A DNA stretch of 64,000 nt from positions 16,422 to 80,421 of the forward strand of contig JBHJOA010000042.1 of assembly GCA_050330205.1 (NCBI GenBank), given 5' to 3'. Positions 34,307 to 44,610 of the stretch are shown here, piece after piece. The position numbers and the translations under genes are program-made. Each line of letters begins with the position of its first letter. Within the stretch, counting starts at the first letter, position 1. The notes beneath the pieces were generated by a model. The model made no database searches and was not told the DNA's origin. It saw nothing but the letters and a program-made list of their open reading frames with translations. This DNA comes from Pelagibius sp050330205 (GTDB taxonomy: Bacteria > Pseudomonadota > Alphaproteobacteria > Kiloniellales > Kiloniellaceae).

Positions 34307-35181
34307 CAGGCCACCTTGCCGAGCAGGCGCTGTGTCACCTCGGGCGCCAGGGCCAGGCGGTCTTCCTGGGTCTTCAGCAGGCACAGCAGGGTGTCCTGCA
34401 CGACCTCCGGGGCCTGCTTCAGGTCGCGCACCTCGAGGCCGACCAGCGCCGCCGCCCAGTCGAGGGTCTCGGCGACGCCCGGCACCTTGCGCAGATCCTC
34501 CTTGCGCACCGCCGCCACGAAGGCGGCGACCTGCTGCGCCAGGGTCACGTCGATCTGCGTCAGGCGGGTGGTCAGGATGCGCGCCTCCTTGTCCTCCGTC
34601 GGATAGTCGACGAAGTGGTAGAGGCAGCGCCGGCGCAGGGCGTCGGAGAGTTCGCGGGTGCCGTTTGAGGTCAGCACCACAAGCGGGATCGACTTCGCCT
34701 TCACGGTGCCCAGCTCGGGGATCGATATCTGGTAGTCCGACAGCACTTCCAGCAGGAAGGCTTCGAACTCCTCGTCGGCGCGGTCGATTTCGTCGATCAG
34801 CAGCACCGCCGGCCGGTCCTCGCGGATCGCCGCCAGCAACGGGCGCTCGAGCAGAAACTCCTCGGAGAAGATGTGCTGCTCCACCGCCTCGGCGCTCTCG
34901 CCGCGACCCTCGCGGGCCTTGATGGCCAGGAGCTGGCGCTGGTAATTCCACTCGTAGATCGCCGCGTTGGCGTCGAGCCCCTCGTAGCACTGCAGGCGGA
35001 TCAGGCGGGTGTCGTGGATCTGCGCCAGGGCCTTGGCCACCTCGGTCTTGCCGACGCCGGCCGCGCCCTCGAGCAGCAGCGGCCGCGACAGGCTCTCCAT
35101 GAGCCAAAGCGCCATGGCAAGCTGGCTGTCGGCGACGTAGCCGACCTTGGCCAGGCGATCGGAGATCTCGTTACGCTGCAT
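34306..35181 (-). CDS. coxD: CoxD, MoxR-type AAA+ ATPase
   Basis: A 291-residue ATPase. Walker A LLEGAAGVGKTEVAKAL, Walker B AVLLIDEIDRADEEFEAFLLEVL and the arginine-finger region NGTRELSDALRRRCLYHF are intact. CoxD is required for sulfuration and copper loading of CO dehydrogenase. It is translationally coupled to coxE and separated from coxL by a palindromic repeat element. Confidence 0.92.
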   Translation of the reverse strand: MQRNEISDRLAKVGYVADSQLAMALWLMESLSRPLLLEGAAGVGKTEVAKALAQIHDTRLIRLQCYEGLDANAAIYEWNYQRQLLAIKAREGRGESAEAVEQHIFSEEFLLERPLLAAIREDRPAVLLIDEIDRADEEFEAFLLEVLSDYQISIPELGTVKAKSIPLVVLTSNGTRELSDALRRRCLYHFVDYPTEDKEARILTTRLTQIDVTLAQQVAAFVAAVRKEDLRKVPGVAETLDWAAALVGLEVRDLKQAPEVVQDTLLCLLKTQEDRLALAPEVTQRLLGKVA

Positions 35182-35238
35182 CGTTGCAATCCTTCACCGT
35201 GCAAAATACTAACGCTGCGTACTGGCCGTCCCCCAGTT

Positions 35239-35332
35239 GTCATTGCCGGGCTCGACCCGGCAATCCATCGCGACCCTCGCACAGGCCCTTGCGAGCCGAG
35301 GTATGGACCCGCGGATCACGTCCGCGGGTGAC
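35239..35332. repeat. Intergenic palindromic repeat element (copy 1)
   Basis: Two perfect hairpins inside GTCAT...GTGAC ends: TTGCCGGG/CCCGGCAA (35243-35263) and ACCCGCGGA/TCCGCGGGT (35307-35329), 5-base loops. The same architecture recurs at 45934-46021. It falls between coxL and coxD and could set their relative expression. Confidence 0.75.
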
Positions 35333-35367
35333 AAGGAGGAAGCGGTACGGCCACACATCCGCGTTGC

Positions 35368-37784
35368 CTATCCCGCGAGGCCCAGCTTCTCGCAGACCTT
35401 CCAGGTTCGCCAGTGGTCGTGCGGCATCTGGATATGGGTGATGTCGAGGTGGCCGAAGGCATCGTTGACGGCGTTGGAGAAGGCCGGCACGCCGCCGACG
35501 TTGGGGCTCTCGCCGACACCCTTGGCGCCGATCGGGTGATGCGGCGAGGGCGTGACGGTGAAGTCGGTCTCCCAGACCGGCGTCTCGACCGCCGTCGGCA
35601 CGAAATAGTCCATGAAGCTGGCGCCCATGACGTTGCCGCCTTCGTCGTAGCGGATCTCCTGGCCCATGGCGATGCCGAAGGCCTCGGTGAGCCCGCCGTG
35701 CACCTGCCCTTCGATGACCATGGGGTTGATGCGCGTGCCGCAGTCGTCGAGCGCGTAGAAGCGGCGCACCTTGGTGACGCCGGTGTCCGCGTCGATGTCG
35801 ACCACGCAGATATAGGCGCCGAAGGGATAGGTCATGTTGGGCGGATCGTAGTAGTCGACCGCCTCGAGGCCCGGCTCCATGCCCTCCGGCAGGTTGTTGT
35901 AGGCCGCCCAGGCGATCTCCGTCATGCTCTTCTGCTTCTCCGGCAGGCCCTTCACCTTGAAGCGGTCGACCTCGAACTCCAGGTCGTCCTCGCCGACCTC
36001 CAGCAGGTGGGCGGCGATCTTTTTCGCCTTGTCGCGGATCTTGCGGCCGACCCGGGCGGCGGCGGCCCCGGCCACCGGCGTCGAGCGCGAGCCGTAGGTG
36101 CCGAGGCCATAGGGCGCGGTATCGGTGTTGCCCTCCTCGATCATGATGTTGTCGGCGGGAATACCGATCTCGGTGGCCAGGATCTGGGCGTAGGTCGTCT
36201 CGTGGGCCTGGCCCTGGCTCTTGGTGCCGAGCCGGGCGATGGCCGCGCCGGTCGGGTGGATGCGGATCTCGCAGGAGTCGAACATGCCGACACCGAGGAT
36301 GTCGCAGTTGCGCGTCGGCCCGGCGCCGACGATCTCGGTGAAAAAGGCGACGCCGATGCCCATCAGCTCGCGGGTCTCGCCGCGGTCGAAGGCGGCCCGC
36401 TTTTCCTTCTGCTCGGCGCGCAGGGCGGCATAGCTGGTCGCCTCCATGGCCTTCGTCATGGCCGTGGGGTAGTCGCCGCTGTCGTACTCCCAGCCGAGCG
36501 CCGACTGGTAGGGGAACTGGTGCGGCTGGATGAAGTTCTTCATCCGCAGCTCGACAGGATCCATGCCGAGCTTCTTGGCCAGGATGTCCATGGCCCGCTC
36601 GATCATGTAGGCCGCCTCCGTCACCCGGAAGGAGCAGCGGTAGGCGACGCCGCCGGGCGCCTTGTTGGTATAGACGCCGTCGACCGCCACGTAGGCCGTC
36701 GGCACGTCGTAGGAGCCGGTGCAGATGTTGAAGAAGCCGGCGGGCCATTTCGAGGGATCGGCACAGGCATCGAAGGCGCCGTGGTCGGCCAGCACGTGGG
36801 CACGCACCGCGGTGAGACGGCCGTCCCGGGTGGCCGCCAGTTCCGCCGTCATGTGGTAGTCTCGGGCGAAGGCCGTGGCCGAGAGGTTCTCCATGCGGTC
36901 CTCGACCCACTTCACCGGCACGCCGAGCACGATGGAGGCGACGATCGAGCAGACGTAGCCGGGATAGACGCCGACCTTGTTGCCGAAGCCGCCGCCGATG
37001 TCCGGCGCGATGACGTGGATCTTGTGCTCGGGAATGGTGGACAGCAACGAAGCCACGGTGCGCACCACGTGCGGCGCCTGGAAGGTGCCGTAGACCGTCA
37101 GCTCGCCCTTGATCTTGTCCATGGAAGCGACGCAGGCGCAGGTTTCCATCGGCGCCGGGTGGACGCGCGGATAGGTGATCAGTTCCTTGATGGTGACCTC
37201 GGCCTCCGCGAAGGCCCGGTCGGTCGCCTCCTTGTCGCCGACGTCCCAGGTGAAGATGTGGTTGTGGTGCCGGCGGGCACCGTGCGCGCCCTCGGTCTTG
37301 CCGGCGAGGTCCTCGCGCAGCACCGGCGCGTCGGCGTCCATCGACTTGAAGGCATCGACCAGCACCGGCAGTTCTTCGTAGTCCACCTCGACCAGTTCCA
37401 CCGCATCGGCGGCGATGTAGCGGTCCTCGGCGATGACGAAGGCGACCTCCTGGTTCTGGAACAGCACCTTGTCCTCGGCCAGCACCGCCTGCACGTCGCC
37501 GGCCAGGGTCGGCATGTAGTGCAGATTGAGCGGCTTCAGGTCGGCGGCGGTCAGTACCGCCTTCACGCCCGGCAGCGCCAGGGCCGCCGAGGCGTCGATC
37601 GACTTGATGCGGGCGTGGCCATAGGGCGAGCGCACGAAGTCGCCGAACAGCATGCCCGGCAGCTTCAGGTCGTCGACGTAGTTGCCCTTGCCCTGGATGA
37701 AGCGGGCGTCCTCGGTGCGCTTCCGGGAGCAGCCGATGCCCTTGAGATTGGCTTCGCGTTCCTGGACCGTTGCGGCGGCGTCGC

Positions 37785-37788
<4 letters not shown>
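35368..37788 (-). CDS. coxL: Aerobic CO dehydrogenase large subunit, form I
   Basis: An 806-residue molybdenum hydroxylase subunit that oxidises CO to CO2. The active-site loop reads VAYRCSFR, with Cys385 (codon 36634-36636) in the place of the copper-bridging Cys388 of Oligotropha CoxL; this AYxCSFR motif separates true form I enzymes from form II. Other cofactor segments: PDIGGGFGNKVG, the QGQAHETTYAQILA loop, and GAKGVGESPNVGGVPAFSNAV with the catalytic Glu. ATGA overlap with coxS. Confidence 0.96.
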
Positions 37789-38282
<494 letters not shown>

Positions 38283-38302
38283 CTTCGCTTCTCCCTTCCC
38301 GC

Positions 38303-39169
38303 TCAGCCGGCGGCGCGTTCGTGGGCGCGCTGAATGGCTCGGCGCAGCATGACGCCGGCCATCCTGGTGCGATAGTCGGCGGGTCCGCGCCCGTCGGAGG
38401 CCGGCGCGGTGATTCCCTCGGCCAGCCCGACCGCCTTGTCGACGGCCGCCTTGTCGAGGCTGCTGCCGACCAGGGCCGCCGCCGCGGCTTCGGCATGGAG
38501 CGGCGTCTCGCCGACATTGGTGAGGGCGATGGATGCCGTCTTGCAGCTGCCGCCCGAAAGGGTCAGCACCACCGCCGCGGCCGCGGTTGCGTAGTCGCCG
38601 ATCTTGCGCTTCAGCTTCTCGTAGGCGTAGCCATGACCGGCCGGCGGAACAGGCACCTTTATGGCGGTCAGGATCTCGTTTTCGGCCAGCTTGGTGAAAA
38701 AGGCACCCTCGTAGAATGCCCGCGCCTTCACCGCGCGGGCGCCGGCGGGGCCGCTCAGCAGGTAGGAGGCGTCGAGGCACTGCATGACCGCCGGCATGTC
38801 GTTGGCCGGGTCGCCGTTGGCGACATTGCCGCCCAGGGTGCCGAGGTAGCGCACCTGCGGGTCGGCGATCACCGCGGCGGCCTCCTGCAGCAGCGGGCAG
38901 TGGCCGGCGACGAGGTCGGAGGCCAGCAGTTCCGCCTGGGTGGTCATGGCACCGATGACCAGGGCGCCGCCGTCCTCGCGGATGCCCTTCAGGGCGTCGA
39001 TGCGGCGCAGGTCCACCAAGTGCTCGATCGGCGCCAGGCGCAGCTTCATCATGGGGATCAGGCTGTGGCCGCCGGCCAGCGGCCGTGCCTCGTCACCGAA
39101 ACCGGCGAGCAGGCCGACAGCCTCTTCCACCGTGGTCGGTGCGTGATAGTCGAATGGTCCCGGAATCAC
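38303..39169 (-). CDS. coxM: CO dehydrogenase FAD subunit
   Basis: A 288-residue FAD-binding subunit. ARPLAGGHSLIPMMKLRLAP and YLGTLGGNVANGDPANDMPA are the two flavin-binding loops of the family. Starts with GTG at 39169 after GGGAGGAAG. It is the first gene of the cox operon, and a 12-bp tandem repeat of SD-like units lies just upstream. Confidence 0.95.
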   Translation of the reverse strand: MIPGPFDYHAPTTVEEAVGLLAGFGDEARPLAGGHSLIPMMKLRLAPIEHLVDLRRIDALKGIREDGGALVIGAMTTQAELLASDLVAGHCPLLQEAAAVIADPQVRYLGTLGGNVANGDPANDMPAVMQCLDASYLLSGPAGARAVKARAFYEGAFFTKLAENEILTAIKVPVPPAGHGYAYEKLKRKIGDYATAAAAVVLTLSGGSCKTASIALTNVGETPLHAEAAAAALVGSSLDKAAVDKAVGLAEGITAPASDGRGPADYRTRMAGVMLRRAIQRAHERAAG

Positions 39170-39603
39170 GGGTCGCTTCCTCCCTTTCCCTCGGCCTTTC
39201 CCTCGGCCTTTCTCTCGGCCTCTTGATCGGCTTTTTGCTGGGCGACCGGTATCGGCCGCCTGCCTGCTTCATTGGGCATGATCGGGCCACAGCGGGGGAA
39301 ATGCGGTCAACGCCGGGTGCACGAAACCGCGCCGGCCCGCACGAATGGCGTCTCGGGCTGCACGAACGGCGATTCCAGCGCGAATCCTGGGAATTCTGAC
39401 CTGAAAAGGAGGCCGGCGGCGGAGGTCCCCTGTCCCAGGTCCGTCCTCTTCGCCGTGGTTCCGCCGGTTCGCCACCACAGACAGATCGACGACGAACACC
39501 GGCGGCCGCGTATTGTTGACTTGCCGCCCTGGGCCGGCCCGTGGTGGTCTTGTCCGGATGGCGAAGGTCAGGGTGATCCGACAATCAAGCAAGGGAGGAA
39601 AAC
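39170..39603. promoter_or_regulatory. 434-bp non-coding region upstream of the cox operon, with three GCACGAA repeats
   Basis: No supported gene. It must contain the cox promoter and that of the divergent GFA gene. GCACGAA occurs at 39319-39325, 39339-39345 and 39360-39366, at 20- and 21-base intervals, each followed by similar bases (two share GGCG). Sites two helical turns apart fit direct-repeat DNA binding such as by LytTR proteins; one of these is encoded at 40082-41227. Function is inferred. Confidence 0.5.
39183..39218. repeat. 12-bp tandem repeat in the coxM leader
   Basis: CCTTTCCCTCGG occurs twice exactly (39183-39194, 39195-39206), a third time with one change (39207-39218), then decays. 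In the mRNA sense each unit reads CCGAGGGAAAGG, a Shine-Dalgarno-like purine run, starting 14 bases before the coxM start. Confidence 0.85.
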
Positions 39604-40041
39604 ATGTCCCACAAGCATTCCGGAGGCTGCGACCATGTCCACACCCACTCGGACAGGGAACCCATCGACAACCACACCTGCCACTGCTCGGTGTGCAAGC
39701 GCGTGACCGGCCAGGACACCACCCATGTCGTGTTCTTCAGGCATTCGGACATCGCCGTCGATCACCCCGAAGGCTTGAAGCGTCAGCCCTTCAACGACCA
39801 GAACCCCAACGGGCCCCTGGAACTCTGCACCTGCGCAACCTGCGGCAAGCCGATCATGCTGGACGACAAGCAGCACCGCATCAGGGCGATCGTGCCGAAC
39901 CTGATGGGCTACGATGCTTCGAGCCTGCCGGCGACCTACCACGCCTTCTACGATCCGGCCAGCGGTGCGCCGAAACCGAGCGACGGCCGCCCCGTCCACG
40001 AAGGCTTGCGTCCGGATTTCGTCTGGCCGGAAGCGAACTGA
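39604..40041 (+). CDS. GFA/CENP-V family zinc protein
   Basis: A 145-residue protein of the glutathione-dependent-formaldehyde-activating (GFA) family. It has zinc-binding CHCSVCKRVTG and CTCATCGKPI blocks and a His-rich start (HKHSGGCDHVHTH) that may bind a second metal. GFA members are often of unknown substrate; a direct formaldehyde role cannot be claimed. GGGAGGAAAAC precedes the ATG. Convergent with the regulator at 40082. Confidence 0.8.
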   Translation: MSHKHSGGCDHVHTHSDREPIDNHTCHCSVCKRVTGQDTTHVVFFRHSDIAVDHPEGLKRQPFNDQNPNGPLELCTCATCGKPIMLDDKQHRIRAIVPNLMGYDASSLPATYHAFYDPASGAPKPSDGRPVHEGLRPDFVWPEAN

Positions 40042-40081
40042 AGCGCTTCGCCGCCGTCCAAGCGCCGCAACCGGCCCTCGG

Positions 40082-41227
40082 CTAGATTCCGAGCGCCGCG
40101 CGCAGCTTGGGCAGGCGGCTGCGGCTGACCGGCACGGCATGTCGCTTGGGACTCTTCAGTTCCAGGAGGCCCTGGTCGCGCACCCGCTTCAGGGCCGATG
40201 CATGGGCCACGTTGACGATGTGGCTGCGGTGCACGCGCAGGAAGGTGGCCGGGTCGAGCCGCGCCTCGATCTCCGAGATCGAGAGATTGCAGAAGTGGGT
40301 CTCGGCGCCGTCGAAGACGTAGGTGTAGTGCGCGTCGGCGTGGACCGCATAGATCTCCTCCGGGGCCAGCAGGCGGGTCGCGCCGTTGCGGTTCACCGGG
40401 ATGCGCGGGGCCGTGGCCGGCGCTGACGCTCCCTCAGAGGGTGAAGAACGATATTCAGACAACTGTTCTGAATTGACTTTTTCCGATTCCGCACCGCTGC
40501 GTTCGTCGAGGCGGTCGGGCAGCAGCACCAGCAGGAACAGCCCGCAGATGACGAAGGCGGTGACCGCCACCACGATGGCCAGCAGATCGAGGCTGAGGAC
40601 CGGCGCGGAGATCGCCACCAGGTCCTCGACCGGCAGGAAGGTCGCCGCCGCCATGCCGGTGTAGTGCATGCCGGAGATGGCGAGACCCATGCAGGCGGCC
40701 CCCGCCATGACGTGGGGCCGGTGCGTCGGCGAGAAGGCCAGCCAGAGCGCGAGGCCCGAGGCGGCCACGGCGACGGCGAAGCTGGCCGCCACCAGCGGCG
40801 GCGAATAGCTGACGATGCAGTTGGCGCGCAGGGCCGACATGCCGACGTAGTGCATGATGGCGATGCCGGAGCCCATCAGCAGCCCGGCCGCCGCCAGGCG
40901 CCGCGGCGTCAGCCGCCCGAAGGAGGCGACGAAGACACCGAGACCGACCACCAGGATGCAGACCAGGGCCGAGACCAGCGTCCAGAGCAGGTCGTAGGTG
41001 ACGGCGATCGGCAGTTTGACCGCCAGCATGCCGATGAAGTGCATGGCCCAGATGCCGACGCCCAGCGCCAGAGCCGAAGCCGCCAGCAGCGCCTTGCGCC
41101 GCCCGGCATCGCTGGGGCCACGCCCGAGGCCGGCCAGCCGCCGTGCCAGTGTCAGGCTGACGTAGCCGCCCTGAACGGCAATCACTACCGAGAGCGCAAT
41201 GATCGCGGGATCGTAGGTGACGGGCAC
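40082..41227 (-). CDS. MHYT-LytTR membrane regulator (CoxC/CoxH-like)
   Basis: A 381-residue protein. Seven or so membrane helices carry three MHYT-type motifs (WAMHFIGMLAV, IMHYVGMSAL, SGMHYTGMAA), believed to bind a metal such as copper and sense a gas. After a linker, the C-terminal LytTR DNA-binding domain (about 280-381) includes YAVHADAHYTYVF and FLRVHRSHIVNV. This architecture is that of CoxC and CoxH in Oligotropha. By position 0.9 kb from coxM it probably controls cox expression. Confidence 0.88.
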   Translation of the reverse strand: MPVTYDPAIIALSVVIAVQGGYVSLTLARRLAGLGRGPSDAGRRKALLAASALALGVGIWAMHFIGMLAVKLPIAVTYDLLWTLVSALVCILVVGLGVFVASFGRLTPRRLAAAGLLMGSGIAIMHYVGMSALRANCIVSYSPPLVAASFAVAVAASGLALWLAFSPTHRPHVMAGAACMGLAISGMHYTGMAAATFLPVEDLVAISAPVLSLDLLAIVVAVTAFVICGLFLLVLLPDRLDERSGAESEKVNSEQLSEYRSSPSEGASAPATAPRIPVNRNGATRLLAPEEIYAVHADAHYTYVFDGAETHFCNLSISEIEARLDPATFLRVHRSHIVNVAHASALKRVRDQGLLELKSPKRHAVPVSRSRLPKLRAALGI

Positions 41228-41405
41228 CGTTCCCTCGCCTTTCCTCCCCTGACCCGGCCCCCAATTGCCGGGATCGCCCGCGAAGGATTGCGGCCGCGGC
41301 CCTCGCGGGCCCGCCGGTTCCTCCGGTCCGTTGCCGCCATTCTAGCGCACATCCGGGGCAGAGGGCCATGCCGTCGCGCCCAAGGCGCGGCCGGCGGCCC
41401 ACACT

Positions 41406-42002
41406 CTACCGGACCGTCACCTCCACGCGGCGATTGCGCGGTTCGTCGACGCCGTCTCCGGTGGGCACCAGCGGGTTGCTTTCGCCGTGGGAGTCGACCT
41501 CGATCAGCCCAGGATCCAAGCCGGCGCGGATCAGCTCGGCGCGGATCGCCTCGGCGCGCTCGAGGGCGAGGCGCGCGTTGCTCTCGGCCGTCCCCACGGT
41601 ATCGGTATGGCCGGTCACCGAGACCTCCGGAGCCGGGTACTCGCGGATGCTCGCCAGGATGTCGGGCAACTGCCGGCGCGAGTCGGAAGTCAGGATGTCG
41701 GTGCCGGTGACGAAGTAGAGCAGGAAGGAGCGCGGGCGCAGCGGATTGACGCCGAGCGCCGCCCTCCAGGTCCGCTCGATCTCCTCGGGAGCGACCTCCT
41801 CCGGCGACTCCGGCGCCGCGCCGGGACCGGCCACCCGGGTGCCCTCGCCCGGCCGTTCGACGACCTGGCTGCCGGCCTCGTTGATCACTGTGATGGCACC
41901 CCCGGAGCCTTCCTCCTCCTCCTCCAGCAGCACGAAGCGGTTATTGCCGGCGCAGGCGGCGAGCGAAAACAGCAGCGCGACGATCAGAAAACTACGCAGC
42001 AT
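41406..42002 (-). CDS. OmpA-family outer-membrane lipoprotein
   Basis: A 198-residue lipoprotein. The lipobox LAAC places the acylated Cys at 17. A Pro/Glu-rich linker precedes an OmpA C-terminal peptidoglycan-binding domain (about 95-195) with VSVTGHTDTVGTAESNARLALERAEAIRAEL and HGESNPLVPTGDGVDEPRNRRVEVTV. It starts 3 bases after the FecR-type gene's stop, so all three genes of this group are one operon. Confidence 0.9.
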   Translation of the reverse strand: MLRSFLIVALLFSLAACAGNNRFVLLEEEEEGSGGAITVINEAGSQVVERPGEGTRVAGPGAAPESPEEVAPEEIERTWRAALGVNPLRPRSFLLYFVTGTDILTSDSRRQLPDILASIREYPAPEVSVTGHTDTVGTAESNARLALERAEAIRAELIRAGLDPGLIEVDSHGESNPLVPTGDGVDEPRNRRVEVTVR

Positions 42003-42005
42003 CGC

Positions 42006-42512
42006 CTAGTCCCCCGCCACTTCGGCCAGGAAGCGGGTGCCGCGCACCGCCACCGTGGCCACCGGCGTGCGCACCTTCACCGCGTCCGGCGACAGCTTGG
42101 CAATGACGCCGGAGACGTAATGCAGCGTGCCGCGGAAGAAATCGACGACAAAGGCGAGACGCCCTTCGGTGGGCACGAACTCGAACTCGGTGAACTGCAC
42201 CCGGGAATTGGGCCCGATCGACAGCCGCGTGCCGTCCTTGAAGGTGAACCCCACCGAGCCGGCTTCGGTCTCGACGATGTCCGCGACGAAGATCGGCGCA
42301 CCGACGTCCAGTTCGCTGCGCTCGTCGGCGCGCAGCACCAGCGCCCGGCCGTCCACCACCTTCACCAGGGCCACCTGTTCGGCCTGAGCCCGGGCGCTAT
42401 CCGGCGCACCGACGGCCGTCAGCAACCCCGCCAGGAAGACCGCCATTGCCAGGGGTCTCGCCACGCGGCCCGCGCGGCCGTGCCGCCTCCCCCATTCCCC
42501 GCCATTTCCCAT
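42006..42512 (-). CDS. Exported FecR-domain protein
   Basis: About 168 residues. After a basic N-terminus and signal segment (MAVFLAGLLTAVGAPDSARAQA) comes a FecR domain, with DIVETEAGSVGFTFKDGTRLSIGPNSRVQF and VKVRTPVATVAVRGTRF. The ATG at 42512 lies at the end of the upstream kinase gene's stop region. FecR domains usually sense or scaffold in the periplasm, here probably together with the CHASE2 sensor. Confidence 0.85.
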   Translation of the reverse strand: MGNGGEWGRRHGRAGRVARPLAMAVFLAGLLTAVGAPDSARAQAEQVALVKVVDGRALVLRADERSELDVGAPIFVADIVETEAGSVGFTFKDGTRLSIGPNSRVQFTEFEFVPTEGRLAFVVDFFRGTLHYVSGVIAKLSPDAVKVRTPVATVAVRGTRFLAEVAGD

Positions 42513-42516
42513 GATC

Positions 42517-44610
42517 CTATGCCCTCTCCTGCTGCCGTGCCGTCGAACCGCAGATCCGTTCGGCCGGGAACACCAGTGTCGCCGTGGTGCCATGGTTGCT
42601 GATGCTGGACAGGTCCAGCTTGCCGCCGTGCATTTCGATCATCGCCTTGGTCAGAGGTAATCCTAACCCGATTCCCTCAAAATTCGAGGCCAGGGCGTGA
42701 TCGACACGGCGAAAGGGTTCGAAAGCCTCGAAGATCTCCTTCTCCGACATGCCTATGCCGGTGTCCGACACCGACAGGCGGAAGCTGCCGTTGTCGGCGA
42801 TCTGGCCGGTGACGCGGACGCGCCCGCTGTCCGGCGTGTACTTGATGGCATTGGACAGCAAGTTCATCACCATCTGGGTGACCATGCGGCGGTCGGCGCG
42901 CAGTTGCGGCAGCGGCGACTGCCGCTCGAGCAGGATTTCGGTGCTGCGCTGGCGATAGGCGGCACCGACCGTGCGGATGCAGTCCTCGACCAGCGGCTGC
43001 AGCGGAAACTCGCTTTCCGTCAGCTGGCTCTTACCCGCCTCGACCTTCGACATCTCCAGGACGTCGTTCACCAGCAGCAGCAGGTGGTTGCCCATGTGGT
43101 AGATGTCCTCGACGTAGTCGCGGTATTTCGGTGGGTGGATCGGCCCCAGGATCTCGCGCTTCATCATCTCCGAGAAGCCGAGGATGGCGTTCAGCGGGGT
43201 GCGCAGTTCGTGGCTCATGTTGGCGAGGAAGCTGGTCTTGGAGCGGTTGGCCGCCTCGGCCAGCACCAGGGCCATCTCGCGCTCCTCTTCGCTGCGCCGG
43301 CGCAGGCGCTGCGCCTCGACGAGGCCGAGTCCGGCGCTGACCAGAAAGGTGAGCGCAAAGACCAGTGCCGGAAAGCTGGGGTCGAACAGCAGGCCGTGGC
43401 GGTCGAAGGCGTAGAGGGAGCCCGCGAACAGCAGCAGCGGCACCACCAGCAGTACCGCCAGGCTCGCCTGGCCCGGAAGCCGCCGCCGCAATGCCAGGAA
43501 GCCGAGCAGCAGCACCACGGCCAGCAGCAGCTCCCAGAACACCGCCGAAGACGGCCGCAGCAGGTAGTCGCCCGACAGCAGGTTCTCGATGAAGAGCGCC
43601 TGCATGTCGAGCGCCGGCAGCGCGGTGCCGGCCGGGGAGACGAAGCTCCGCGCGAGGCCGCTGCCGGTGGTGCCCAGCAGGACGATACGGTCCTCCACCA
43701 GCGCCGGTGACGCCCCGTTGCGCAGAAGATCGGCGGCCGTGAGGCGGGAGAAGCGCTCGGCCGCCACCTCGCGCAGCCAGACCTCGCCGGACAGCGAGGT
43801 CTCGATCTTGAGGGCGCCGAGGCTGACGCCGGCAACGCCCTGGCCGTCGATCTCCACCGATATCGACGGCAGGCGGCGGGCGACGCGCACCACCTCCACC
43901 GCGAAGGACGGCATCACCGCGTCGCCGACCAGCATGACGACGGGCATGCGCCGCACCACCGCGTCGCCGGCAAAGTCCAGGCTGACCACGCCGAGGCCGC
44001 TGGCGGCCTCCTCCAGGATCGGCAGGTTGCGCAGCATCCCGGGATAGCGGTGGATCTCTGCCGCGCCCTGCTGGCCAAGGCGAAGCTCGATCGGCACCGG
44101 CATCGCGGCGGCGGCATCCTGTGTCGCCTGCTCTTCCGTGGTGACCGCGGCGCCGAGCACCGTCGGCGCCTGGCGCAGGCTGAAGGCGAGCAGGGCATCG
44201 TTGGCGGGCAGCGCCGCCAGCGCTTCGCGCAGCGGAGCATCGATGGGAAAGCGCTGCAGCACGCTCTCCGGCGACAGGCGGTCGGCCTCCGGGAAGAGAA
44301 TGTTGACGCCGAGGGCGCTCGGGCGATGCCGGGCGAGCTCCCTCACCAGGTCTGCCAGCAGGTCGCGCGGCCAGGGCCACTGCCCCAGTTCGGCCAGGCT
44401 GGCCTCGTCGATATCGACAATGGTGATTGCCGCCGGCGCCGATCCGCCGGCCGGCAGGACGGTCTGAGCGAAGTCGAAGGAGGCGTTGCGAAAAGTCGGC
44501 AACGGCTCGGGATCGATGAGTCGCAACGCGACCACCGCAGCGAGGGCAAGCCAGACCAGACCCTTGCGAACCCAACCGGCCGCTGCCGCCGAAAGCCCGA
44601 ACGGCCCCAT
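42517..44610 (-). CDS. CHASE2-domain hybrid-type sensor histidine kinase
   Basis: A 697-residue membrane kinase. After one N-terminal helix, a periplasmic CHASE2 domain (about 35-350: ITIVDIDEASLAELGQWPWPRDLLADLV) is followed by three membrane helices. Then come HisKA (SFLANMSHELRTPLNAILGFSEMM, His in SHELRTP) and an HATPase (VSDTGIGMSEKEIFEAFEPF, GIGLGLPLTKAMIEMHGG). No response regulator is adjacent. The ATG at 44610 is chosen for hydrophobic-segment position; an upstream extension has poor codon bias. Confidence 0.88.
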   Translation of the reverse strand: MGPFGLSAAAAGWVRKGLVWLALAAVVALRLIDPEPLPTFRNASFDFAQTVLPAGGSAPAAITIVDIDEASLAELGQWPWPRDLLADLVRELARHRPSALGVNILFPEADRLSPESVLQRFPIDAPLREALAALPANDALLAFSLRQAPTVLGAAVTTEEQATQDAAAAMPVPIELRLGQQGAAEIHRYPGMLRNLPILEEAASGLGVVSLDFAGDAVVRRMPVVMLVGDAVMPSFAVEVVRVARRLPSISVEIDGQGVAGVSLGALKIETSLSGEVWLREVAAERFSRLTAADLLRNGASPALVEDRIVLLGTTGSGLARSFVSPAGTALPALDMQALFIENLLSGDYLLRPSSAVFWELLLAVVLLLGFLALRRRLPGQASLAVLLVVPLLLFAGSLYAFDRHGLLFDPSFPALVFALTFLVSAGLGLVEAQRLRRRSEEEREMALVLAEAANRSKTSFLANMSHELRTPLNAILGFSEMMKREILGPIHPPKYRDYVEDIYHMGNHLLLLVNDVLEMSKVEAGKSQLTESEFPLQPLVEDCIRTVGAAYRQRSTEILLERQSPLPQLRADRRMVTQMVMNLLSNAIKYTPDSGRVRVTGQIADNGSFRLSVSDTGIGMSEKEIFEAFEPFRRVDHALASNFEGIGLGLPLTKAMIEMHGGKLDLSSISNHGTTATLVFPAERICGSTARQQERA

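Noticed and set aside
39093..39584. Open frames in the region upstream of coxM
   Set aside because: They translate the tandem repeats (SLGLSLGLS or RERPRERPRE) and lack start signals.
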